From Bacillota bacterium (GTDB taxonomy: Bacteria > Bacillota > Dehalobacteriia > UBA4068 > UBA4997), in NCBI GenBank assembly GCA_021771915.1, contig JAETNY010000006.1, forward strand, positions 124,001-188,000: DNA of 64,000 nucleotides, in the 5' to 3' direction. The notes beneath the pieces are model-generated. The model was given only the letters and a program-made list of their open reading frames with translations. It was not told the origin of the DNA and did no database searches. The translations under genes were made by a program, and so were the position numbers. Positions 44,447 through 52,759 of the stretch are shown piece by piece (positions within the stretch are counted from its first letter, which is position 1; each line of letters starts with the position of its first letter).

Positions 44447-45643
44447 TCAACTTTGCGCAATAGCCCGGGCAATTGCTCCGGCCGCCTGCGCCAATTCCTG
44501 CCGGGTATGACTTGACATCAAAGCGGCGCGCAAAATCGCCTGCCCTCGCTTAACGGTGGGATAACGAATAGCCGAAATAAAATATCCCTCTGCCAACAAA
44601 TGGTCCGAAACTCTGACCGCCTGCGCTTCATCGCCAATATGAATCGGTATAATCGCCGTGGCGGCCTGCTCCGGTATGTTATCAGCCAGCCCCTCCTGAC
44701 GCAAACACTGACAAAACCAGCGCACATTCTCCTGCAATCTGTGCACGCGCTGCGGTTCTCGCTCAATAACCTGCAAAGCAGCCAAAGCGGCAGCCATAGT
44801 ACCAGGCCCCAGAGATGTAGAAAAAATGTAGCTGCGCGTTTTGTTGCGCAAGAAATCAATCAGCTTTTGCGAGCCGCAGACGTAACCGCCCTCCGCGCCC
44901 AGCGCTTTGCTCATCGTTCCCATCAAAATATCCACACAGCCCGGCAAATTATAATGCTCCTCCGTGCCATGCCCGGTCCGCCCGATAACACCGGTGGCGT
45001 GGGCTTCGTCCAGCATGGAAAGCAGGTTATATTTTTCTGCCAGCTGCACCAGACCTGGCAGGTCGACAATATCACCGTCCATGCTGAAAACCGCATCGCT
45101 GACAATCAAACCATGGCCGCGCACCTCTGTAGCCTTAATTTTTTGCTCCAAATCAGCCATATCATTATGACGATAAACAATAGTCCGCCCCGGGCTTTGC
45201 CGGCAGCCATCAATAATACTGGCATGGTTCAGCTCATCACTGAAAATCACATCATCAGCCGATGAACAAAGCGCCGGAATAATGCCGGAATTGGCCGCAA
45301 AACCCGTGTTAAAAACAATCGCCGCTTCTCTCCCCTTAAAACCTGCCAAAGTCTCCTCCAGCTGCACATGAATATCACTGGTGCCTGTGGTAAGGCGCGA
45401 GCCGCCGGAACCGGTGCCATGACTCAAAATATACTGCACCGCCATACGCTTAACCTCATCATTATTGCACAAATCCAGATAAGCATTGGAAGCCAGCATC
45501 AGCATATCACGCCCCTGCCAAAGGACATGCGAACTCTGCGCTCCCTCCAGCACCTTAAGCGTGCGGTATAAATTATGCTGCCGCAGTCGCTGCAACTCTG
45601 CCTCCAGCCACTGCCATTTATCTGCATTTTGGCTCGCCTGCAT
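44447..45643 (-). CDS. bioF: 8-amino-7-oxononanoate synthase
   Basis: PLP enzyme that condenses pimeloyl-CoA with alanine. The 398 residues show the alpha-oxoamine synthase pattern: GTGSGGSRLTTG, SDELNHASIIDGCR, LDEAHATGVIGRTGHG and the PLP lysine in GTMSKALGAEGGYVCG. It is the last gene of bioY-bioW-bioF. Family relatives such as KBL are distinguished by its biotin-operon context. Confidence 0.95.
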   Translation of the reverse strand: MQASQNADKWQWLEAELQRLRQHNLYRTLKVLEGAQSSHVLWQGRDMLMLASNAYLDLCNNDEVKRMAVQYILSHGTGSGGSRLTTGTSDIHVQLEETLAGFKGREAAIVFNTGFAANSGIIPALCSSADDVIFSDELNHASIIDGCRQSPGRTIVYRHNDMADLEQKIKATEVRGHGLIVSDAVFSMDGDIVDLPGLVQLAEKYNLLSMLDEAHATGVIGRTGHGTEEHYNLPGCVDILMGTMSKALGAEGGYVCGSQKLIDFLRNKTRSYIFSTSLGPGTMAAALAALQVIEREPQRVHRLQENVRWFCQCLRQEGLADNIPEQAATAIIPIHIGDEAQAVRVSDHLLAEGYFISAIRYPTVKRGQAILRAALMSSHTRQELAQAAGAIARAIAQS

Positions 45644-45660
45644 ACGCTAATCCTCCTCTC

Positions 45661-46389
45661 CTAAATCTGCACCAACACCTTTTGATGCTGCAAATAGTCT
45701 ATACAATCCGCCAATTCGCTCTGGCTGCCACGGAACAGGAAAATCCGGCCGCCGTCCGGACTACCCAGCGGCTTCAGCGTGGTTATGCGCACATAACCAA
45801 TTTCCCGGCTGGCGATATAACCGGTTACATAATCCGGGTCGTCAGAAATACAAAGTTCCGCCACAATATTGGGGTGATGGGCCACTTTGGTAGCCAGAAC
45901 CAGTGCTTCATTATAATGATTTTTGCCGCTGTCAGATTGAATATCAGCGTTTGCCGTTGCGTCCATGTAAGTGGCGCGCACACCACGCGTCGGGTTCGGC
46001 TCCAAACGCTGCAAGCTATCCACATCTAACAACATGGCTCCACGCATAGCGTAACTTTGCTGCCAAAGCTGTAAAATTTCATCAATATGCGGTAAACCAA
46101 GTCGCTCCATCTCCAGGCGCACCGCCAACAATCCCTCTGCCGGCGTGGCCGTAGTAACGGTACGCACCGGCAAAGCCGGCAATGTTAATATCTCCTCGGA
46201 ACAAAGGGCTTCAATCTTCAGATTGATAAAATCCGGCTTGCCCTTGCTGTGATGCAGAGCACGCTGCAAAAGCTGGGCGCAGCAGCTTTGCAATTCCTCC
46301 TCTGTCAGGATTCTTTCTGCGCCGGATATGTGCTCATTTTGCTGTGACGCGCGCATTTTCAAGCTATATAGCTGAGGACTCGTTGTCAT
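45661..46389 (-). CDS. bioW: 6-carboxyhexanoate-CoA ligase (pimeloyl-CoA synthetase)
   Basis: Activates pimelate to pimeloyl-CoA with ATP. The 242 residues match BioW: YSLKMRAS near the N-terminus, HISGAERI, HSKGKPDFINLKIE, GVRATYMDA and GRIFLFRG. The start lies within bioY (26-base overlap), giving tight coupling. Its presence implies free pimelate as the biotin precursor here and not the BioC-BioH route. Confidence 0.95.
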   Translation of the reverse strand: MTTSPQLYSLKMRASQQNEHISGAERILTEEELQSCCAQLLQRALHHSKGKPDFINLKIEALCSEEILTLPALPVRTVTTATPAEGLLAVRLEMERLGLPHIDEILQLWQQSYAMRGAMLLDVDSLQRLEPNPTRGVRATYMDATANADIQSDSGKNHYNEALVLATKVAHHPNIVAELCISDDPDYVTGYIASREIGYVRITTLKPLGSPDGGRIFLFRGSQSELADCIDYLQHQKVLVQI

Positions 46390-46909
46390 TTGTCAATCTT
46401 CCTTTCCCAAGCTTGGCCAGCTGACCGCCGCTGGCCGGTAATTCGCCATAAAACCGCAGCGTCAGGCGTTTCATTAACGGATAAAGCAACAAAGCGCCGG
46501 CCGCCGTATAAAACATGCCCGGCAACGCCGCCAGCAGAAGCGGCAAAGGACTAACCCCCAAAATCGGCGCCAACACCAACCGGCCGGCCGCAGTTCCCAA
46601 AGGGCCGCCCAACAGCAGCGTTATAGGATTACTGCCTAACAGCGCAATAAAACCACCGGCCACCAGACGAAAAACCATAGCCACAGTGATGTTAATTATG
46701 GTGTGCGTCCCCAGCATAAAATTAATCAGGCTGGCCAAAATGCCAATTTTGAAATACATTTTGAAACCAAAACAGGCCGCGATACAAACAGCAAACGGCG
46801 CAGAAAGCTGAAACTCCGTGCCGGGCAGCAGCCCCGGCAGTTTGAAAGTTCCCAAAATGGCTAAAATAGTGGCCAGCAAGGCCATGGTGGTAAGGTTTTT
46901 GGTCTGCAT
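46364..46909 (-). CDS. bioY: Biotin transporter substrate-binding membrane protein BioY
   Basis: S-component of ECF-type biotin uptake. 181 residues, about six helices; LPGTEFQLSAPFAVCIAACF, GGFIALLGSNPITLLLGGPLG and GMFYTAAGALLLYPLMKR fit BioY. First gene of the bioY-bioW-bioF operon, so uptake and synthesis respond together to BirA. Confidence 0.93.
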   Translation of the reverse strand: MQTKNLTTMALLATILAILGTFKLPGLLPGTEFQLSAPFAVCIAACFGFKMYFKIGILASLINFMLGTHTIINITVAMVFRLVAGGFIALLGSNPITLLLGGPLGTAAGRLVLAPILGVSPLPLLLAALPGMFYTAAGALLLYPLMKRLTLRFYGELPASGGQLAKLGKGRLTNDNESSAI

Positions 46910-46947
46910 AAGCGTTTTTCCTTCTCCTGTTATAATATTTTATATAT

Positions 46948-46976
46948 ATTTTAACAGGGAACATGGAAATTGTCAA
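46948..46976 (-). promoter_or_regulatory. Promoter of bioY-bioW-bioF
   Basis: Minus-strand TTGACA (46971-46976) and TAAAAT (46948-46953), 17-base spacer. Confidence 0.85.
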
Positions 46977-47015
46977 GTATTTTTGTAAACTTAAGTTTAC
47001 AATATAAGTAAACAA
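46970..47015. promoter_or_regulatory. Two interleaved BirA-type operators upstream of bioY
   Basis: TTGTCAAGT (46970-46978) pairs with AGTTTACAA (46994-47002) at a 15-base spacing. TTGTAAACT (46983-46991) pairs with AGTAAACAA (47007-47015), also at 15. The inner half-sites together form the perfect 20-base palindrome TTGTAAACTTAAGTTTACAA (46983-47002). The first operator covers the -35 element. Confidence 0.7.
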
Positions 47016-47056
47016 ATATCCCTCCCGATTGTCAGCCAACAACCAGAGAGGGATTT
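47014..47056 (-). terminator. Probable terminator after the APS-kinase-like/methyltransferase gene
   Basis: Minus-strand AAATCCCTC and GAGGGATATTT form a stem with a loop of about 25 bases, followed by T-rich sequence, just after the gene end at 47067 and before the bioY operators. Confidence 0.5.
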
Positions 47057-47066
47057 TAAGCCAAAA

Positions 47067-48209
47067 CTATTTATCTCGTCTGGCCACCACGCGTATAACA
47101 GAGGGGTCCTCATTGCCATAGGGTGCAAACCCTTTGCTGTCCTTGGCATATTCAACCAAAAAGCCGCACTCCTCCAACTCCGCCACCAACTCATCCAAGA
47201 CAATAAAACGGCGGTAATGATTATCATAAAAAAATGCATTATGCTCCAGCTGCCGACCCTTGCCAAACAACGGGTCTTTCACACTGCGCACCTCAATAAA
47301 CAACTTCCCACCCGGACGCAGACTGGCATACACCCTTTGCAGCAGTAACTGCTCCTGATTCTTATTTATTGAATGCATTGTAAAACGACTGTACGCATAA
47401 TCATAACCATTCGGGCGATGTATGTCGGAATTGATAAAATCTTCACAAATAAATTCCGCATTCGGAATATTCTGCTCCCGCAAATGCTCAATCGTCACCG
47501 ATGACAAATCCAACGCCGTAACCTTTAACCCCTGCGCCGCCAGATACACCGCGTCCCGGCCGTTGCCGCAGCCCAACTCCACCAGCCGCCGTCCCGGCTC
47601 TATCAGCGTCGCCACATATTGCGCAAACGGCGATGGCTGTTTACTGCAAACATCATTCTTATAATACTGATTCCAATAATCACGATTATCCACCGGGTTC
47701 TGCACAATATTCGGATACAGCTGACGCTCCAACTGCTCCACAATCTGCTCAGGCGTTTCTGCACCGTCATTCTCAATAACGATGTCCGGATTTTGAGGCT
47801 CATCAAAGGGCAGGCTGACCCCCACCACCGCACTGTCCGAAGTATAAAGGCCTTTCTGGTTGCGGCTTTGCAGAGTTTCCGGCTTTACCTTGATGTATAT
47901 TTCCTTATAATTGGTAATGTTTTCCCGGTTCCAGGCGCGCACGTCGGCATACATGGCGATTGAACAGCAGACCACGTCTATACCCTGCTCGGCCAGCATA
48001 CGGCAGACGCGGAAGATTCGCCAGGCACGTTTAACCCTGTCCTCATGGGTATAGCCGGTGTCCTCACAGAAAACCGGGCGAATTTGGTCGCCGTCCAGCA
48101 GAACCGCATTGGGCTTGGTGGCTTTCAGGCGGCGGAAAAACAGACCGCCAACAGTGGTTTTGCCAGCTCCGGCCAGACCGGTGAAAAAGTAAACCGTTCC
48201 TTTATCCAT
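47067..48209 (-). CDS. APS-kinase-like domain fused to a class I SAM methyltransferase
   Basis: 380 residues. Residues 1-165 have the APS kinase (CysC) fold: P-loop FTGLAGAGKTT, LLDGDQIRPVF, GYTHEDRV, EIYIKVKPETLQSRNQKGLY and VVGVSLPFDEPQNPDIVI. The family's usual Asn after the DRxE element appears replaced (DRVKRAW), so the substrate may be a nucleotide other than APS. Residues about 175-375 are a methyltransferase with VELGCGNGRDAVYLAAQG. There is no internal ribosome-binding site, so it is a true fusion. It starts directly after the sulfotransferase-like gene and lies downstream of flagellin. No ATP sulfurylase is in the window. A role in making a modifying group for flagellin or its glycan is inference. 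Confidence 0.8.
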   Translation of the reverse strand: MDKGTVYFFTGLAGAGKTTVGGLFFRRLKATKPNAVLLDGDQIRPVFCEDTGYTHEDRVKRAWRIFRVCRMLAEQGIDVVCCSIAMYADVRAWNRENITNYKEIYIKVKPETLQSRNQKGLYTSDSAVVGVSLPFDEPQNPDIVIENDGAETPEQIVEQLERQLYPNIVQNPVDNRDYWNQYYKNDVCSKQPSPFAQYVATLIEPGRRLVELGCGNGRDAVYLAAQGLKVTALDLSSVTIEHLREQNIPNAEFICEDFINSDIHRPNGYDYAYSRFTMHSINKNQEQLLLQRVYASLRPGGKLFIEVRSVKDPLFGKGRQLEHNAFFYDNHYRRFIVLDELVAELEECGFLVEYAKDSKGFAPYGNEDPSVIRVVARRDK

Positions 48210-50180
48210 TTAAAGCGGCTGGCCGTTTTTGTTGACAAAACGCAAACCGTCCATCAAAATTTGGGCTACATTCAAACGGTTTTCTTCAATGCTTTGCATA
48301 TACCAGTCCACCATAGCCTGGGTTAGTTTTTCCTCCGCTTCTGGCACCATCTCCGGCGATATGGATTTGTCTGTTTTCTGCTGCTCGGCCAGCTGACTGG
48401 CAGCTTGCTTAACCAGAACTCTGGGCAAACTATCACGCATAAACTTATCAATTTTCTCAAAATTACGCACCCACGCCAAAACCTGAATTTTATCCACCGG
48501 CTGCCCCTGATAATAATGGAAATCATAGCCATAGTATTCGTAAACATCACGCATAAAATATTCAATAAAAGCGCGCTCCGCATCACAAGCATAATCGTCA
48601 TAGGTTCTGTAAACAGCAGCCGTGCTGAAGCCAATATCGTTACCCTCCAGAGATTCCGGGTCGCGTTCACCATACAAAGAACAATAGGTCATGCTTTCAG
48701 TGTAGGGCAAATCGAGAAAAGCGGCCAACGCCTTAAAAGTGGCTTTGGGGTTCAGCTTACCGTCCTCAAAGCGCACCAAAATGCTATCCTTGAAAAGCCT
48801 GTCCTGCCAGTCTATCATAAAGCTGCGGTTCAAAACATAATTCACCAAAGCGTCGTCCATAACATGATTTTCGTCTTTATCCCCAGATTTAAATCTGATT
48901 GTTGCTGCATAACTGCTAGTCATGCGGCGCATAGGCGTAAATGTTTTGATATATTTGAAACCGCGGAACAAAGGCGATTGACGTATATTCTCAAACTGCT
49001 TGGAATATATCTGCGCCACTCCGGGCTGAAAATTATAAATCCCAAAAAATATATTAGTAAAGTGCGGCTGAAAGAAGATTGCCGGCACAATGCGCGACGA
49101 TTCGTCAAAGTTGGGAGAAGTCCTTTTCAGCGTCATCATAAAAAAAGCCACTAAAATATCTTTCAGAGTGCGGTTGGGCAGAGAGTATAATTCAAACAAA
49201 AGTTTTTTATCCACCCACTCAATTTTCTCCTGAACTTCCTCAAAATTTCTGGCATTATCCAAAATTTTGGCATGTTTGGTTAAGGTTTCCAAGGTTTCAT
49301 CAAAAAAAACGGAAGGTTCTGCCAGCAAATTAGGATGAGCGTCAAAAATCTCATTAAAAAAGTCACCGCCGTTATGCGCGGAAAGCTGGGTGTGCCAGAT
49401 AAGACGGTTATATTCACGGATACCAGGCATACGCACCGGATATTGAGTGTAATCTATGCCAAAACGCTCTTTAAAGTCAATCGGATACTGCTCTATTTCA
49501 TCTGCAATCAGATAAACAATTTTGCGCTCCTTTAATATCTTCGCCAAATCCCAAACCGCCAGATATGAGCAGAAAACACCCCAATCTGCATAATGCAGAT
49601 AAATATGGTTCTCCTTTGCCACATATTCGCTCTTGCGCACATTATCATTAAGATACTCCAACTCATACTGCGAGAAAACGTCTGCCGCTAAAATCGGTTT
49701 ATCCAAATCAGCAAAAAAGTTGCGGCTGATTACCTGATTATATGGCGCAAAAAATTCGCCAAACTCTCGCGCCTGCATATCATAAGGCACATATTTATTA
49801 TCATCAAAAGGATAAAATTTAACAGGCAAATCTTCAAAATCAAGAAAATCTTTGCGGAAAAGATACGGATATTTCTTCAGCAAACGGCAATTTTTATCAT
49901 AACGCTTTTTCTGCATTTTGCTGTTCGGCTGATAAAAAGCCAGCGTCATGATATCCTTGATTTCAGACGGCATAAAACCGCGTTTGTGCAAATCAACAAA
50001 AGTGCTGAAAGAAATTTGATAATCCTTGCCGCCGCCAAACTGCAATATATATAAGGCACACTCCATTTCCACCGCCTCATCAGCGCCCTGGCATTCATTA
50101 AGCGCCAGCTTAAAAGCCTTAACGGCCTCTGCCTTCTCCCCCAGAGTAGCCATTTTTCTGGCTATATCCAGCGTATTCAT
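48210..50180 (-). CDS. Large protein with a sulfotransferase-like C-terminal half, unknown substrate
   Basis: 656 residues. The first 50 residues look like a TPR-type helical pair (ARKMATLGEKAEAVKAFKLA). The middle is aromatic-rich and unrecognised. From about residue 270 the sequence resembles P-loop sulfotransferases: TQLSAHNGGDFFNEIFDAHP could be the PAPS 5'-phosphate loop, and SILVRFEDGKLNPKATFKAL plus FLDLPYTESM resemble the family's RYEDL-NP-LDIPY region. The ATG follows AAAGGAG. It ends immediately before the APS-kinase-like/methyltransferase gene and lies downstream of flagellin and yjfB, suggesting surface or flagellar modification. The assignment is moderate, from motif resemblance only. 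Confidence 0.55.
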   Translation of the reverse strand: MNTLDIARKMATLGEKAEAVKAFKLALNECQGADEAVEMECALYILQFGGGKDYQISFSTFVDLHKRGFMPSEIKDIMTLAFYQPNSKMQKKRYDKNCRLLKKYPYLFRKDFLDFEDLPVKFYPFDDNKYVPYDMQAREFGEFFAPYNQVISRNFFADLDKPILAADVFSQYELEYLNDNVRKSEYVAKENHIYLHYADWGVFCSYLAVWDLAKILKERKIVYLIADEIEQYPIDFKERFGIDYTQYPVRMPGIREYNRLIWHTQLSAHNGGDFFNEIFDAHPNLLAEPSVFFDETLETLTKHAKILDNARNFEEVQEKIEWVDKKLLFELYSLPNRTLKDILVAFFMMTLKRTSPNFDESSRIVPAIFFQPHFTNIFFGIYNFQPGVAQIYSKQFENIRQSPLFRGFKYIKTFTPMRRMTSSYAATIRFKSGDKDENHVMDDALVNYVLNRSFMIDWQDRLFKDSILVRFEDGKLNPKATFKALAAFLDLPYTESMTYCSLYGERDPESLEGNDIGFSTAAVYRTYDDYACDAERAFIEYFMRDVYEYYGYDFHYYQGQPVDKIQVLAWVRNFEKIDKFMRDSLPRVLVKQAASQLAEQQKTDKSISPEMVPEAEEKLTQAMVDWYMQSIEENRLNVAQILMDGLRFVNKNGQPL

Positions 50181-50207
50181 TCACAAAAACTCCTTTTATT
50201 TTATATA

Positions 50208-50240
50208 GAAAGTGGAGCGAGCCGAAGCCCGCCCCACTTA
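50208..50240 (-). terminator. Hairpin between yjfB and the sulfotransferase-like gene
   Basis: Minus-strand AAGTGGGGCGGGC and GCTCGCTCCACTT pair around a TTCG tetraloop. No long T-run follows, so it may be a partial terminator or an RNA-processing stem. Confidence 0.55.
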
Positions 50241-50255
50241 ATTGCGTTTCATTAA

Positions 50256-50429
50256 TTAGGCTTTAACATCAAACCCATAGGGGCTTGGTGGGAGCATTTC
50301 CTGCAATTCCTGCAAGGCCAGCTCCTCAACGTCCATCGCTTTTTTCTGCATGGAAATTGAATACTGCTGCTCCAACTTTGCCGCACTCATTTGCATTGCG
50401 CCAGAGGCGATACTATTCATCATATCCAT
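50256..50429 (-). CDS. YjfB-like putative motility protein
   Basis: 57-residue protein. Reading from the ATG at 50429 gives an Ala/Gln/Met-rich helical segment containing SISMQKKAMDVEEL and ending PYGFDVKA, the pattern of the YjfB family (putative motility protein, DUF of Firmicutes). GAGG precedes the start. It lies 31 bases after the flagellin stop, so it probably shares its transcript. Confidence 0.8.
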   Translation of the reverse strand: MDMMNSIASGAMQMSAAKLEQQYSISMQKKAMDVEELALQELQEMLPPSPYGFDVKA

Positions 50430-50460
50430 AGTTCAAACCTCATTTCATTATGCCGTCAGC

Positions 50461-52710
50461 TTACTGCAACAGCTGCAAAACGCCCTGCGGAACCTGATTA
50501 GCCTGTGCCAGCATAGCCTGTGCAGACTGTACCAGAATGTTGTTCTTGGTGTAGCTCATCATTTCCTCAGCTACGTCAGTATCGCGGATAGAGGACTCAG
50601 CGTCCTGAATGTTCTCACGCATTACAGACAGGTTGTTAGATGTGTGGTCCAAACGGTTGCTGATAGCGCCCAGTTTACCACGAACAGCAGACACCTGATT
50701 GATAGCGTCTTTGATTACATTGATAGCAGCCTTAGCGCCATCAGCGGTGCTGATATCAATAGCGTCAATGCCCAAAGCCTTGGTGTGCATATCCTGAATA
50801 GAAACAGCCAGCTGGTTGTAACTGTCAGAGGTATCGCCAATCTGCAAATTCAAAGCTGTGCCCTCATAGCTGTTGCTGGAAAGTTTAACGTCTGCCGCCA
50901 CGCGCTGTTCCTGTGTATCCGTACCAGCTACGTCTTTAGATGTAATGGTCATCTTGTTACCATCAACGGAAAGGGTATACTTGCCCGGCAATTCCTTATT
51001 AATAGCTGTCTTCAAAGCGTCCAGAACATCTTTGGTGTTATACTCCGGAACAGTGCCGCCCTCAGCCAGACCCAATTTGCTCAAATCAACAGCAATGCCG
51101 TTCTTGGTGGAAGCATTGGCGCCGTCAGTAAACTCAAAGGTGATGCCGTCAATTGTGATGCTGTCGCCCTCTTTAATCTTGGTAACGTCCATCTCAAAGG
51201 ATACGTTAGCCGCAGACTCTTTGCTGCTGGAGTAGAACTGTTTCATAACATCAGCTTCAGTGCTCATGTTACAAGTTGGCGCGCCGGCAGCTGTGCTTCC
51301 GCCAATAGCAGTCGCATCATCAGTATAGGTGGACAAGGACTGGAATGTCAGTGTGCCTTTGCCGTCTTTAACGCCGCCATTACCTGTAGACCAGGTTGTG
51401 CTGTTTGCAGCACCCATATCGCCAACGATTTTATCCAAAGCCAGTTTCTGTTTGTCAACATCAGCCAAATCAGCTTCACTCTTGAAGATAGTAGACAAAT
51501 CAATCAGTGTTTGGCTAGCAGTGGCCGCTGTTGTACTGTTTGCGCCAACCTTGAACACATAATTCTTCTCGCCAACAGTCAGAACGTCGCCGTCTTTCAG
51601 CTTGTTGAAATCAATATCAACCTGCGCCTGAGCCTGGTGGCTGGCGCCAACGCCCATACCGGTTGTGGTCTTCTGAACCTGCCAGTTAACCGTACCAGTG
51701 TTGTCGCCCACTCTGGCTTTAACTTCAATCGGGAAATCAGGGTGAATAACTTCGCCGCCGCTTGTGCCCATAAAGTCAGCCTGCTCAAAGTTAACAGTGT
51801 TGCCGTTAACCGTCATCTTATAGTAGTGGTCGCCAATCTTAATGGCTGCTTGTGTTGCTGTGCTGGAAGCGTCAGCCAGACCGTCATATTCTGCGTCCCA
51901 GGTAGCGGTACCGGCCTTGCTGGCTTCAGTTGCAGCGCCGTTGGCAGAGCAGGCAACATCAGATGTAATCTTTTTGCCAGCCTGCATAACAGCTTTGGCA
52001 ATCTGAGTGCCAGTCATAGCAGTGGCAGCACTGCCAGCCTCAGCAATAATAGAATCATTACCAATCATAACTTCAATCTTGGCAGTTTTGCCGCTGCCGG
52101 GATTGGGCATGGTCACATCATCGAAGCTGATGGAGAACTTGGTGTTGGTCTGCGTAGTTTGCGCCGGCGGACGGTTGGTGATATAAGCAACATCAAAAGC
52201 GCCGCTGGGGCCGGCTGCCTTAAAATCATTAACAGTCAAATTCTGAATTGGGCTGCCAGCACTGATGTTGGCAGTGCTTTCAGAATCCAGAGAGCCGTCC
52301 AACAATTTAATGCCGTTGAAGTTAGCGCTGTCTGCGATACGGTTAATTTCATCGCGCAGCTGGTCAACTTCCTGCTGCAGGTTCTTACGGTCAACTTCGT
52401 TATCGTAAGTGCCGTTAGCAGACTGTGTGGAAAGGTAAACCATACGGTTCAACATATCCTGAATTTCCTGCATAGCGCCCTCAGAGGTGTTTACCAGAGA
52501 GATGCCGTCTTTTACGTTCTTCTGAGCAGCTTCCAAGCCGGTAATCTGTGCGCGCATTTTTTCGGAGATAGCCAGACCAGCAGCGTCGTCGCCAGCGCGG
52601 TTAATCTTGTAACCAGATGACAATTTCTCCAAGTTTTTGCTCAAAGCAGAAGTGTTTTTGTTGTAGTTACGATAGGCGTTCATCGCCATAATGTTGTGTT
52701 GAATACGCAT
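50461..52710 (-). CDS. Flagellin, large form
   Basis: 749-residue filament protein, secreted by the flagellar type III system. The N-terminal D0/D1 region (about 1-170) is canonical: MRIQHNIMAMNAYRN, LEKLSSGYKINRAGDDAAGL and NFNGIKLLDG. So is the C-terminal region (about 620-749): RGKLGAISNRLDHTSNNL, RDTDVAEEMM and NILVQSAQAMLAQANQ. The 450 central residues are a variable surface region rich in Thr, Ala and Gly, about 2.5 times longer than in short flagellins (around 270-300 residues). The start follows ACAAGGAGCG. csrA lies immediately upstream. Ser/Thr-rich exposed domains are typical sites of glycosylation. Confidence 0.97.
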   Translation of the reverse strand: MRIQHNIMAMNAYRNYNKNTSALSKNLEKLSSGYKINRAGDDAAGLAISEKMRAQITGLEAAQKNVKDGISLVNTSEGAMQEIQDMLNRMVYLSTQSANGTYDNEVDRKNLQQEVDQLRDEINRIADSANFNGIKLLDGSLDSESTANISAGSPIQNLTVNDFKAAGPSGAFDVAYITNRPPAQTTQTNTKFSISFDDVTMPNPGSGKTAKIEVMIGNDSIIAEAGSAATAMTGTQIAKAVMQAGKKITSDVACSANGAATEASKAGTATWDAEYDGLADASSTATQAAIKIGDHYYKMTVNGNTVNFEQADFMGTSGGEVIHPDFPIEVKARVGDNTGTVNWQVQKTTTGMGVGASHQAQAQVDIDFNKLKDGDVLTVGEKNYVFKVGANSTTAATASQTLIDLSTIFKSEADLADVDKQKLALDKIVGDMGAANSTTWSTGNGGVKDGKGTLTFQSLSTYTDDATAIGGSTAAGAPTCNMSTEADVMKQFYSSSKESAANVSFEMDVTKIKEGDSITIDGITFEFTDGANASTKNGIAVDLSKLGLAEGGTVPEYNTKDVLDALKTAINKELPGKYTLSVDGNKMTITSKDVAGTDTQEQRVAADVKLSSNSYEGTALNLQIGDTSDSYNQLAVSIQDMHTKALGIDAIDISTADGAKAAINVIKDAINQVSAVRGKLGAISNRLDHTSNNLSVMRENIQDAESSIRDTDVAEEMMSYTKNNILVQSAQAMLAQANQVPQGVLQLLQ

Positions 52711-52718
52711 AATTTTTA

Positions 52719-52759
52719 CGCTCCTTGTAAAATTTTTTTTTGGCGCTTTCCCTCGCGCC
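52719..52759 (-). promoter_or_regulatory. Candidate CsrA binding region in the flagellin leader
   Basis: Minus-strand ACAAGGAGCG (52728-52719) is the flagellin ribosome-binding site and matches the core of the CsrA consensus. Just upstream GGCGC-GAGGGAAA-GCGCC (52759-52742) forms a hairpin with a GGGA in the loop. This two-site layout is like that of hag in Bacillus. Further stems lie at 52787-52803 and 52843-52863. Confidence 0.6.

Noticed and set aside
50350-52620. Open frame of 756 codons on the plus strand
   Set aside because: It is antisense to the flagellin gene, whose conserved ends are unmistakable. The long frame is a by-product of flagellin codon use.
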